Source: Paramecium tetraurelia (lineage: Eukaryota > Ciliophora > Oligohymenophorea > Peniculida > Parameciidae). From it: a stretch of DNA of 64,000 nt. The DNA lies in contig NW_001799000.1 in NCBI RefSeq assembly GCF_000165425.1, positions 1 through 64,000 of the forward strand, written 5' to 3'. The notes beneath the pieces are model-generated. The model saw only the letters and a program-made list of their open reading frames with translations. It had not been told where the DNA came from and did not search any database. Shown in pieces: positions 38,531-49,449 of this stretch (position 1 is its first letter; every line of letters begins with the position of its first letter). A program made the position numbers and the translations under genes.

Positions 38531-39218
38531 AAACAAAAACATTATTGTGTATAGTAATTGTATATTGTTGTTAAAATATTTAATTCAATTTATTTTACAT
38601 TTATTTTTGATCAATTTTGACTTCATTTTAGAGTCGTGTGAGTGACCTCAAAATTGTGTAATATACCATTTTATCGTTGATTCGATACTCAAATTGCATT
38701 ATAAATAGAACATTCAATTTCATAAATCTAATTATGTTGCATATTTAAAATTTATTAGTACTTAGTTTATACAATTGTATATTAGAAATTGCAACAAACT
38801 ATTAATTAGTAAAATTATGAATTAAATGTTTAACTATAAACGATTGTATCTCTCCTCTTTAGATTTATATTTTATTTATCATACATCAATACAGAATCAA
38901 TTATTTTCCATAATATTATTATGATATATTTAGAATTATTTGGAAAATCCATTATATTATTTTTACTCTTTTATTATACGAGTTTGATTAATCTTACAAC
39001 ATAAGGTTTGAATATGCTGTCCAATCATGTAAATTTCAAATAAATTTCTCCAGAATTTCTATTGATATAATAAAATGCTATTGTAATTCTAATTAGTGTA
39101 AATAAATAATACTCTAATAAAATATATCATTATTTAACAGAATTTTAATAAGATGATCATTATTCTATCATCTATTATTAATTAATTTATCAAAAAATTA
39201 AACATCGCTCATATTTTT
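38531..39218. other. Intergenic, nothing seen
   Basis: About 690 bp of AT-rich sequence without a supported ORF, RNA gene or repeat. Confidence 0.5.
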
Positions 39219-39464
39219 ATGAACACCAAACTTTAAAACAAGGGAGGCTATTACGTCCTAGAAAAGGCTTAGAAGAAATAAACTAAGCAAACAAGGTAAC
39301 CAAAATAAACTCAAACTCAAAAAAAATCATTTAAACCTTTTGAAGGAAAAGGAATAAAAATGAGCAATGATAAAAATCACTATAACTGGATTTGCGAATA
39401 ATGTGGATTTATTAATTAAGAAAACGCCGACATTTGCTGTAAGAACTGCCAATTTTAGAAATGA
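39219..39464 (+). CDS. RanBP2-type zinc-finger small protein
   Basis: 81 residues, no intron. A Lys/Gln-rich N-terminus is followed by one zinc-finger unit YNWICEQCGFINQENADICC and then KNC. It has the W-x-C-x2-C spacing of RanBP2/NZF fingers, with 11 rather than 10 residues before the last CxxC. Such fingers bind ubiquitin or RNA. Nothing else in the protein suggests a specific role. Confidence 0.65.
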
Positions 39465-40744
39465 ATTTTCTATATAATTTGTTACAGAATATAATTTAAC
39501 ATTACCCATCAACAGTCTTAAACATTAATGACTAGAAATAAAGATGAAGAGTTCTGTGAATTATATGAATCATTAATTGCATTGTGATTGAATTAGATTA
39601 AAATTGGATATCAAATATCATTTGTGAGACCATATTTCAGTTTTCACTTTAAACACAGCAAAATCCAATAGTCAGTCGTGGGATTTGATAAATCAAACAA
39701 ATACTTAATAACATTAGAGTTTTATATATTAGCTTAGAAATAAAAAATAAGAACACGTTCTAATATTATTAAAGATTAGTTTCAATAGATAGAGAACTTT
39801 TAACTACTGAAATGAAAACAGACAGAATGTATATTCGTGTTCATCTAATCTCTGCAATGGTATGTTACAAATTTATCAACTTAAATAAGGAAATTGTTCA
39901 TTTATAATAAAAATATAATTATATATTTTTTATGCAATAGCAATAAATTCAATGAAAGAATTAAATATTCTCAATAAATTAATATATAATAAATTATTTT
40001 TATTAATTATTGCAATTTATCTAGTATCTATTTAAGTAATCTCTATAGATGCATCAAACTACTCTTTGTTATTAATAAAATAAAATACAACGTAAGTCTT
40101 GATTCATAAATAGTTACTTGTATAATAATCTTATTCAATATTCATAACTTACTGAATAACTATATAATTATTTTTAAATGAAATGGCTTTATTTGTAATG
40201 AAGAAATCAGATGATAATGTAATAATGATTGTAGCTAAGAATGGATTTTAATTTAGAAAAGAAAATCAACAAATAGAATGAATAAATTTAAAAATAAATG
40301 TACATTAGATGTAATTTGGGTTTTATTTATATTTAAGAATTAAGAGAGATATAAGATATTTTATTGAGAAATTCTTTGTAACATAGATGTATTTGATGTG
40401 GAGCTAGATTATACTAATAGTTATCTAATCTTAAAATAAATTAGATTAAAATATCTATTATCACAAATTTCTATTTAATCTTCTGAATCAGAAAATTAAA
40501 TTTTATTAAATATTATATATATTGTTAATTTGTATTTATTAGAAAGAGGATAGTCGATAAAATCCAAATATCTCATCTTTCATTTAATAGTTTTTCTTAT
40601 AAATTAATATATTTTCCTGAAAAATAAAGGGTTTGAATTACAAATAATATTCTACATAAGAAGGATAAATAATTATTAAAGGACATTTTTGAAGAACTAA
40701 TAAACTTAATTGATTGATGCAATTAAATATATAGTGCATATTAT
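39465..40744. other. Long gap with one TGA-interrupted ORF
   Basis: The best candidate is a plus-strand reading from ATG 39528. It continues for 95 codons to TGA 39813, with one in-frame TGA at 39585 (IAL-TGA-LNQIKIGYQISF). No intron of normal size removes that TGA. A 32-codon ORF at 40183 and another near 40300 are too short to judge. It may be a pseudogene. Confidence 0.35.
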
Positions 40745-41659
40745 TCAATTTAATTAGTGTCTACATACAGGGCATTCTCCTTTCTATTTTAGCCATTAAT
40801 CAATGCATTTAGAATGAAACTAGTGCAAACACTCCAAGATTCTATAATTTTATGAGTATAACACTATACTTGACTTAATCAGATTTTTTAAAATCAATCA
40901 TGCAAACAACACAATTTAAATTTTTCTAGTTAGGTATGTATTTCTATGTTGGTATCTATTTAATTTCACTTGAACTCATGGGTTGTGCTTGTCTTCTTTC
41001 TTCGACTTCTGGCTCTTCATCTTGGTAAAAGTAATTTTCTTAATAGTTTTCATCTTCCTCATCATCGTCATCATCGGCAGTATAGAATTAAACATTTGGC
41101 ATATTACAATATTGTTAGACTCTGATTGATGGCCCTATATTTTGGATTTGTATATGTTATCTCTAGCTTCCATTGGTTTGTAGATTAAATTAAATTGAAT
41201 CGGAACCAAAATTTACACTAGAATACTCGTAAATTTTTACTTAAAAGTGAAAGCCTCATTCATTTAATGTCTCATATTGTCCATTTATCTCTGAAATTAA
41301 GAATTAGGCCCAAAAATTTCTAGAGTTTTTAAATTGAATTACAATTAAAATTTGGAAATGGAACCATTCCGTCTTAATCGCTATCAGAACTATCTTGACT
41401 TTATTGGATATTGATATTTCTATTATAATTGTGTGAATTATTTGTTCTTTATTAAGGCTATCTTTATTGCTAATAATATTATTGCCTTAGTTATTATTAT
41501 TGTTATTGCTACGCTCTTCTCTCTCTTTATTACATTAAGCATTGTGTTTAATGTGCAACCTTGACTAGATTTATTTAGTACCAAACGATCTGCTTGGATT
41601 GACTTATGGCAAATTTAGCAATTTTAACGTGAATGTCTTTATTACTATTATCTATTCAT
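40745..41659 (-). CDS. RING-H2 E3 ubiquitin ligase-like protein
   Basis: 272 residues with four introns (22, 23, 23 and 28 nt). The N-terminus has a small zinc-finger-like C2HC element: NCQICHKSIQADRLV then HQTQC. It is followed by a Gln-rich stretch and a low-complexity acidic region (YTADDDDDDEEDE). The C-terminus is a complete RING-H2: NCVVCMIDFKKSD, LECLHQFHSKCIDQW and GECPVCRHQ. RING-H2 proteins recruit E2 enzymes to ubiquitinate targets. It is divergently arranged with ubiquilin, sharing a 67-bp spacer that is likely their common promoter region. Confidence 0.88.
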
Positions 41660-41726
41660 CGAAATAAACTATTTAAATTATAGAAGAGTATGAATTGTTC
41701 TAGATTTAAATCATAAATTAAATTTC

Positions 41727-42865
41727 ATGACAACCATTTCAATCAAAATCAAACATGGAACAGATCAAATCGAAGTTATAGAAATCGACCCTAATGTCAC
41801 AGTGAAAGAATTAAAGGAGAAACTCACTCCCAAATTTAACTCAGAGCCTTCTTAAATGAAGATTATATTTCAAGGTAAAATACTAAAAGACAATGACATC
41901 CTTTCAAACGTGAATGTGAAGACTGATTCTACCATGCATCTAGTTGTTACAAAATGTATTTAAATAAACTAAACTAGAACAAACCTAACCTCCTTAATAA
42001 GTTCCACCTTAATAATAATAATAATAATAGGCCTAATAACCCGTAGGAGGATAATAATAAGGTTAAGGATTAGGAGGTGCAGGCGGTGCAGGTGGCATGG
42101 GAGGCTTCGGTGGAATGGGAGGTCTCGGTGGAATGGGAGGTCTCGGCGGAATGGGTGGAATGGGAGGACTCGGTGGCCTCGGAGGAATGGGAGGAATGGG
42201 TGGTATGGGAATGGATCCATAAATGATGATGTAACTTCTATCCAACCCAATGTACCAAGCATAAATTTCACAAGTATTTATCTTTTCTTATATATGTTAG
42301 GCATTGTAAAATCCACAAATAAGATAACAATTAATGTAACACCCTATGATGGCTTAAATGATTTAGTCTAACCCTTAAATTTAATAAATATTTGATAATC
42401 CTTAACTCTTTTAAATGTTCCTGAATCCTTAGGTAATTTAGATGGCCCTATAATAAATGGGTGGAATGGGAGGCATGGGAGGCATGGGTGGCCTCGGAGG
42501 AATGGGAGGCCTAGGTGGTTTAGGAGGAGTTGGAGATCAGCAGAATCCTCCAAATCCTAATAATGCATAAGTGCCTCCACCAGGTAGTTAAAACGCTTAG
42601 AATCCCATGGCAGGTTTTGATATACAGAATTTAATGAATTTGATGGGAGGTATGAGTAGTGAATTAAATTAAAATAGGAGGCATGGGTGGCTTGGGTGGT
42701 GCTCAATAAACACCTGAGGCTGCTGAGTAGAAATATGCTACTTAATTATAATAATTGCAAGAATTAGGCTTTACTAATAAATAAGTGAATTTGGAGGCTT
42801 TGATCGCCACTGGGGGGAATGTTGAGGCTGCAGTTGATAGAATCTTAAATATGATCGGCCCATGA
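41727..42865 (+). CDS. Ubiquilin/Dsk2-like ubiquitin receptor
   Basis: 355 residues, introns of 22, 27 and 22 nt. The N-terminal ubiquitin-like domain (residues 1-75; ISIKIKHGTDQIEVIEIDPN, KIIFQGKILKDNDIL) is followed by a Gln-rich linker. A Gly/Met repeat region (GGMGGLGGMGGLGG type) surrounds an STI1-like helical block with NPQ repeats (LQNPQIRQQLMQHPMMAQMI, FDNPQLFQMFLNPQVIQMAL). A second Gly/Met stretch follows. The UBA domain closes the protein (QLQELGFTNKQVNLEALIAT, AAVDRIL). Ubiquilins shuttle ubiquitinated clients to the proteasome. The Gly/Met repeats produce spurious Pro-rich ORFs on the opposite strand. Confidence 0.93.
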
Positions 42866-42919
42866 TATATTATTAGATTTTATTCATTATGAAATTTATA
42901 TTAAATATATTTAAATAAA

Positions 42920-44422
42920 ATGATTGATGGAGATGAATAGAAGAAAATGGAAAACGAGGGATCATATGGATATTTTACAATTTTAGCAGTTAAGTTTACA
43001 TCGTCTGAACAATAAATTGATAGGTTGATATTGATATTTAACTTAAGAAATTATAACACTCTAATAAAGTTTTACACTGACAAAGAATATCAGCAAGGAG
43101 ACAGCTAGGAAAATCTCAATAAAACCAATGAAGCCTACAAAATAATCAAGGACGAGAAGGTAAGTAAATTTCTATTATACAACAGGCCAGAGAATCCTAT
43201 ATGCACAAATTAATGATTAGATGTTACTTAAGCCAACCTTTCGATTTGATTTTGCCAAATAAACAAAGTATGGTCGTCTATTGATTAGGTGATAAATTGT
43301 GGCCTTTTTTTATATTTGAAGTGATTAAAGAAGGGAAATCCACAAGTGAGATTATGCAGTTCAATTTCTCAGCCCAAACCTTAACGGAATAAAAAAAGGA
43401 TGTAAGGACAAAAAGTTATATGTTTTCAAACATTTCAGTATCAATATTGCCGATTATTTTAAGTCAGCCTTGTATTCCAAAAAAGATGATGAATTCATAA
43501 TTAATTTTATTGAAAATGGCAAAATACTGTCTTAAAATTACAAAGCTAAATTTCAAAATCAAAGAGACCAACTTGTTAAACTGGCTATTTTTGCTAAAGA
43601 GATCTTTGAAGAAACTAAGCCTACCCTTGAATTTCATAATCCCAACACAAAACAAGATTTGAATTTATTTAAAGTGCAACATTACTCAATTGGAGAAAAT
43701 AGTAAAACCGTAAGTTCAAAAGTAACCAACTTGTTTTTTGATTAAGTATCAACAAAAAATTATTTCTTATGGAATGATTCATATATTCCACCACATTCCT
43801 TACTCAAAACATCTGCCTAAAAATTAGCAAGTTTGGGATAATCCAAGACTGTTCATTTCACTATTGGGAAATCACAAATGCTTGTCTCTAGAGATGAAGA
43901 CTTGCGCTAAATCATTTAAGTCATCCCTTTAAAGAAGGAATACTTGGCCTTCAGTAGGGACGAGAACGGTATTTATTGACTGAATTCCCTTTAGTCGTCT
44001 AGTTGTAAGTCCTTAACAACACTAGAAAGTACAGATTCCATGACAAACAAAGTGCTAGTTAATTTGTTTAGAAGCTTATTAGTGTCTAAAATCAAAAGGC
44101 TTCAGCTACTCCTTTGATGACTGAATATCCATTTGGATAGCATTTGTAGAATATTGTGAGAAGCAAGAAGTCTGCAATTCAAAAACTGAATTCCCAAATT
44201 GCTTAATACGAGTAGAAAGTCTAACAATTAAAAGTGCAGAGGTATGAAGTGTCCATTATTATGTATAGATAACAACTACTGTCAGAGTTTAATGATTTGG
44301 ATTTGGACAAAGTGGACGATGATGAGTTGATGATAAATAAGGAGAAGGAATAGCAGAATAAGCAGTCTTCTTTTGAGCCAGCTAGTTTATTTAAGGCTCC
44401 TGTTAAATTTAAGGATGAGTGA
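42920..44422 (+). CDS. J-like protein with degenerate HPD
   Basis: The N-terminus is a J-type fold: YGYFTILAVKFTSSEQQI, then after a 24-nt intron RNYNTLIKFYTDKEY and NKTNEAYKIIKDEK. Where J domains have HPD this reads YTD, so Hsp70 stimulation is doubtful. A 31-nt intron leads to RILYAQINDQ. The part 43267-43400 is problematic: a fully in-frame model needs 33- and 27-nt GTG-type introns (453 residues). However, the same DNA reads smoothly in another frame (DKLWPFFIFEVIKEGKST), which would require a frameshift. After 43400 the protein continues with LYVFKHFSINIADYF, and it ends with a coiled coil and acidic tail. It lies 54 bp after ubiquilin. Confidence 0.55.
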
Positions 44423-44460
44423 ATGATAATAAATCTATAATTATATAACTATAAATTAAA

Positions 44461-46157
44461 ATGCCATCTTAAATCGATGTCTTTTAATTAACACATACCT
44501 CTACAGATGATGAAATTTAATTATGTGTTGACTGGATCAAGGCTTAATTGAAAGCAAAATAGACTGTTACTTTGTTAGTTAAGAAATGCTAAAGGCAAGA
44601 ATTGATACCATAAGTAACTGTAGATATAGTGACCATGATTTAATAAAAGATCAAGCAATTGAGTCAGGATCCGTAAACTAGGTTGAGTGAGGTTTAAGAG
44701 TTACTACAAATCTATAACTAGAAAGGAGTCAAGAATCAGACTATCTTGATTTAGTTATATGTAGAAAAATAGTAATTAATCTTAGATTGAACTTGCAAAT
44801 GCCAAACAACCTGAGGCCTAAGATAAAGCTATTGAACTGCTATGTAAAGTGGATGAGAAAATAAGAAAATAATTTACATCTTAATTTTCGTAATTTCTGA
44901 AAGAAAAAATTAAATAACTTATTGAAAATGGACAACAGGAAGCAAACCAATAAAATTTTAAGGAGGCTTTGGCTTTGTATTAGAAGGCACAAGAACTAAA
45001 CAACTATTACGAAGAAAAGGATACAACCATCTAGTTAAATGTAATAATATAATGAATTCTAGATTCAATTAGGAAATGCCTATCATTTCTTAAAATAATA
45101 TGATGATGCTTTAAATGTATGGGAGAAGTCTATCAAGTACATACAAGGTCAATCATAGTAATAACAATTCCAAAATGAATTAATATACATGTATAACACT
45201 GTTGGTTAAATTTATTATGACAAAAAACAAAATAATAAAGCTACCTCCTATTGGGATTCAGCAATAAGCATTTTGGAACAACAGAATGAATAAGAAAAAT
45301 TAGAACAACAATCCAAATAGTTATTAGGACACTTACTAAATAATGTAGGGATGATATACTATCAAAAAGGAGAGGTAAAGAAAGCCATCTAAAACTTTTA
45401 AAAAACAATAGAGGTTTACGAGAGTATTTACGGGAAAGGCCATATAAGCGTTGGGAATCGTTTAAATAATTTAGGTGAAGCTTACAGGAGTGATAAGCAA
45501 TATGATAAAGCTTTGGAGATGTTCAACAAAGCCTTAAGCATAAAGAAAGCAGAACTGCAAGTGCAACCCTCCAAGAGCTTAGCAAGTACCATAAATAACA
45601 TAGGTATGACTTTGTAAAATAAATAATCACACGAGGAAGCAATTGATTATTTCAAATAAGCTTTATAAATGTATAATGAGCCAGGAGTGTTTAGCGATCC
45701 AAATGCTGGAGATGCTGCTTTGTAAAAGAGCAATACAATGCATAGTATTGCTGAATGCTATAGAGCATTGCATAATTTAGACCCTTGCATCCAGTATTTC
45801 AGAGATGCCTATAAATACAAAGCTTAGGAATTGAAAATATTCCATAAATCAACTCAGCATACAGCAATACAATTGGCCTCAGCATTATTTTAAAAAAATT
45901 AATTTGAGGAATCTTTGAAAATATTTGAGGAAGTTTTGGATGGATAGAAGAAGGTGTATGGATAAGAATCTCAGATAGTGGCTTAGACAATCAATAATAT
46001 AGGAACTGTCCTGTCAGAATTAAAATAATATTAGAAGGCCTTGGAGAAGGTTCAAGAGGCAATTAGAATATTCGAAAAGAAATTAGATAAAAATGATCCA
46101 TACCTTCAAAAGGCATACGAGAATATGAAAAATATTAAATAAAAATTACTGGAATGA
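44461..46157 (+). CDS. TPR protein, kinesin-light-chain-like repeats
   Basis: 549 residues with introns of 25 and 22 nt. The first 130 residues are helical and Lys/Gln-rich. From about residue 150 there are at least six TPR-like units, including QLGNAYHFLKQYDDALNVWE, LNNLGEAYRSDKQYDKALEM, INNIGMTLQNKQSHEEAIDY and INNIGTVLSELKQYQKALEK. The 42-residue spacing and NN-x-G pattern resemble kinesin light chain or FlaA-type TPRs used for cargo or complex binding. Its partner is unknown. It converges on the ABC transporter gene, with only 25 bp between stops. Confidence 0.85.
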
Positions 46158-46182
46158 AATTGTTACATAAATTTAAATATAA

Positions 46183-48938
46183 TCAAAATTAACCTACTAT
46201 TTTCATAAACACATCTTCTAAATTAGTTTGGCTTATTCCCCAATCTAAAAATAAGAAGGTAGAATTACCAGATATTTATAAATATTCTTTTTCTTTTTCA
46301 ATTTGCCAAAATATATCAGATACTTTACAACTCTTTTCTGATATTTAATAAATCAAATTGCCATTGAATTCAGATATCATTATGGATTAAGGTAGAATAT
46401 CTCTGATGAAATCTTTAACCTTATTAATGTAGAATTATGACCTAATTCAATAATTAAAATACTGTTATTGATTATGGATAGACTACAAGTATTTATCTCT
46501 ATGAATTTAAAGAGATAAGTGATATCCACCACCATAGATATTCTTCAATCTCTAAGGAGTTCCGAGACACTTAAGTACTCCTTGACTCATAATCCCTGCT
46601 AATAGGATTGTATGTCATACCTATTCTATTACATAAAACATCTGCTTCCTCCATGGAATGCGTGGTTAACACCATGGCTCTTCTTTCTCTGCATTGCTAA
46701 ATGATCTCCCACAATTATCTTCGATTATCAGGATCCAAACCTGTTGATGGTTCATCCAAAAATACGATCAAAGGCTCTCCGACTAACGCAATAGCTATTG
46801 ACAATCTTCGTTTCATTCCCCCTGAAAGTTATTAGGTTTAATAATTAAAATAAGGTTCTAATTTAACTTCAGCCATGCTCTATTATGCTCTAACTCTCTC
46901 CATATCTCTATGAACTCCTTTCAATCTTGCATAAAAGAGTAGGTGTTCTTCCACTGTTAATTCTGGCCAGAGCAAATCAAATTAAGGGCAAACTCCAATT
47001 CTCATCTAAACCTCCTTCATCTGTTATTTAATTGAGTAACCTCCTACGAATGCTGTACCATCAGAACACCCATATAATCCTGTAATAGTAGATATAATGG
47101 ATGTCTTCCCAGCTCCATTTGGACCCAACAAACCAAATATCTCTCCTTTCTCAACACACAAACTAAAACTCTTAACAGCAACCGTATTCTAATACATTTT
47201 CCTTACGTCCTTACAAACTAATGGATAATCTTCAAGATTCTTTAACTTGTAAACTTTCTCTCTCTCTTCCAGTACATCTGTGTCTTCTTCCAATTAGTTA
47301 ACATTCAATCCCAATTGATCCTCCTCATAAAACTCCATGTAATCAGTTTTTTTGAAGAATTTGCAAATCCAAGGCTCTGATGCAACTCCGAACTCTTGAG
47401 GGATGATTTCATGGAGATAGATCCCCATAATCGCAAAGAAAACAGTATTAAAATATAATGAGAATAAACATCCTTGTATCTCTGGACTTATTAATTCCAA
47501 TGACGAATAACATCCATGCTAAGATACACAAGCTTATTGTTAAAGATCAATCATATACCAAATGACAAGATATAGAACAGTCGACCAAATGCTATCTATG
47601 GTACTATTTAGAGATACCAAGGCAACTCCAAAGGATCAGGATAGATGGCCAGATTTATAGTCGATGCCATGATAGTGCCCCAAACAGAGATCAAGTATCC
47701 AATGATAGTTGCTGTTCTTGATTTATTCAAGAATACTTAAAAGAAGAATGATAATGAAATTTATGTTAATCCCCAACCGATTAATATTAGTAACTAAAAT
47801 GTTAAGAATTTGTACAATCAAATTAGAATCTGTATATTTAAACACTTATATTTCTATTCCATACAGGGCAACAAAATAAAACAGTATATAAGTGATAAAT
47901 GTGAGGATAGAATTGAAGAGATATTGCACTATCCAATAGTCAATCATTCTCATTCCATTCATTTTCATCATTTATAATAATCTTTCCTCCTTATCTAACA
48001 CTATTGCATAAAGAAACACCGGTAATAATAGTGACAATGAGAGCGGGAACAATAGAGCCCCCATTAAATTAATCGCTTTTTGTACCAAGTTCCTATCTTC
48101 TCCTATTAATGGCATATATTAGATTCCTGAAATCAGCCAAATTTTTGGATTCAATTAATGTAAGTACGCTCTTGTAATCAAATCAATCAATCCCACTTAT
48201 GCTTCTGCTACTAACATCAAATTATTAGTTTTATTTTCTGCTACTTTAAAAAATACCTTAGTGATTCCATTTGCTCTATGATATTCTGGAATACGCAGAT
48301 CATTCACTTAGATTGTGACGTTTAAATATTCTTCATTAGCATTATGGAATGTAAATGCTCCATCCGGTATCATCCAAATATCATCAAGATCTCTCCCCCT
48401 ATAAAATGGCTATGTATTGAGATATTATATCCTTTCATAAATATCCTCATTTATAGATATATCCGGTTATTCTAAAAATGGGATATTTCTCAATTCGCTT
48501 AAGTTGTTTGATTTACATCCTGGCTTTTAAAGAATATTTTACAAAAGTCCAGATGACCTAATATAATCATTTATTATTTAATTTTACATATTTTTTCCAA
48601 TTTAACCATCATTCCAACCAATAAAGTTTTATTCGCTGTGACTTAATTACGAAACATCGTAAAAATACCTAATTTTCAACACTTTGTTACCATTAGAGAC
48701 ACGATACATTGCTGAACATTGGAATTTGCGAATATATAAATGGAATATTCAATAGATATGGGAAATCTAATTAAAATGTCCATCCTGAAAATTTATCAAA
48801 AATTATTTCTTGTATGATATAGACTAGCACCAAGCATATTAAGGGTGTCAAAATCTAGCAAATATTAGTTCCTATCTATCGCGATTGAATTGAAGCATTC
48901 TTATAAAATAGAGCTCTAAATTGATAGCTCTTTTTCAT
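46183..48938 (-). CDS. ABC transporter, ABCA-type half molecule
   Basis: About 890 residues, with several small introns that I did not all resolve. The start [18 protein letters not shown] leads to [18 protein letters not shown], the first membrane helix, then a large extracytoplasmic region and a cluster of helices. The C-terminal nucleotide-binding domain is complete: Walker [12 protein letters not shown], signature [14 protein letters not shown], Walker [13 protein letters not shown], and the ABCA-typical C-terminal LEDVFMKIV. One membrane domain plus one NBD fits ciliate ABCA/ABCH-like half transporters, which dimerise to move lipids. Substrate is unknown. Confidence 0.88.
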
Positions 48939-49003
48939 AAAATTAATTATGACATAATCGATTAGTTATAATTCCATCATTTAATCATATTATATAATTT
49001 ATA

Positions 49004-49207
49004 ATGAATTAAGCTGATCAAAGTCAATAAAGCCAAGACAGTTAATCCACCATGTTTTCTTATGATCCTAAACTATTCTCGCTTCTGTAAAAAGCCTTGT
49101 TGCTTGTGTCAAAATAGAAGTAAGCAATCAAATACCATAATAGACCTCAAAATCCTATTAAGTTTGTAGCAGATTATATGAAACAAAATCGTGATGATGA
49201 TTTCTGA
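49004..49207 (+). CDS. DPY30/RIIa-like small protein
   Basis: 67 residues without intron. After a polar N-terminus the sequence LFSLLQKALLLVSKQK is followed by RPQNPIKFVADYMKQN. This matches the second helix of the Dpy-30 motif (RPxNPIxFLAxYL). Dpy-30 domains dimerise and bind amphipathic helices of radial-spoke and histone-methyltransferase proteins. In a ciliate an axonemal role is plausible. The ATG at 49004 lies 66 bp from the divergent ABC transporter start. Confidence 0.75.
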
Positions 49208-49449
49208 ATTGCTATCTATTTTATGTTACAATTCATGATAAACATTCCTTATCCCATTTTACCCATTCCTAAAACTTCTTAATTATTAATAGAGAATGAA
49301 TGCTTTATTTATTTATAGATTTATTTCTAATTTGTTAGATGTGATTATCTTAAGACCAAATTTTTTGTTTATTCTAAAATTGTACAAATAATTGTATTTT
49401 TTTTCAAATTTTTATTTGGTATGAAATATATTAAAAATAATTACAAAAT
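49208..49449. other. Intergenic spacer
   Basis: About 240 bp of AT-rich sequence upstream of the large membrane-protein gene. Nothing specific is seen. Confidence 0.5.

Noticed and set aside
41400-41570. Plus-strand ATT-rich microsatellite-like run
   Set aside because: It is the complement of a poly-Gln (CAA/TAA) tract in the RING-H2 protein.
42063-42271. Pro-rich ORFs on the minus strand in the ubiquilin region
   Set aside because: They are the complement of the Gly/Met repeat codons (GGA ATG GGA GGT) of ubiquilin, not a gene.
47294-47500. Standard-code ORF reading [10 protein letters not shown] on the minus strand
   Set aside because: It is an internal piece of the ABC transporter gene on the same strand, split by Gln codons, not a separate gene.
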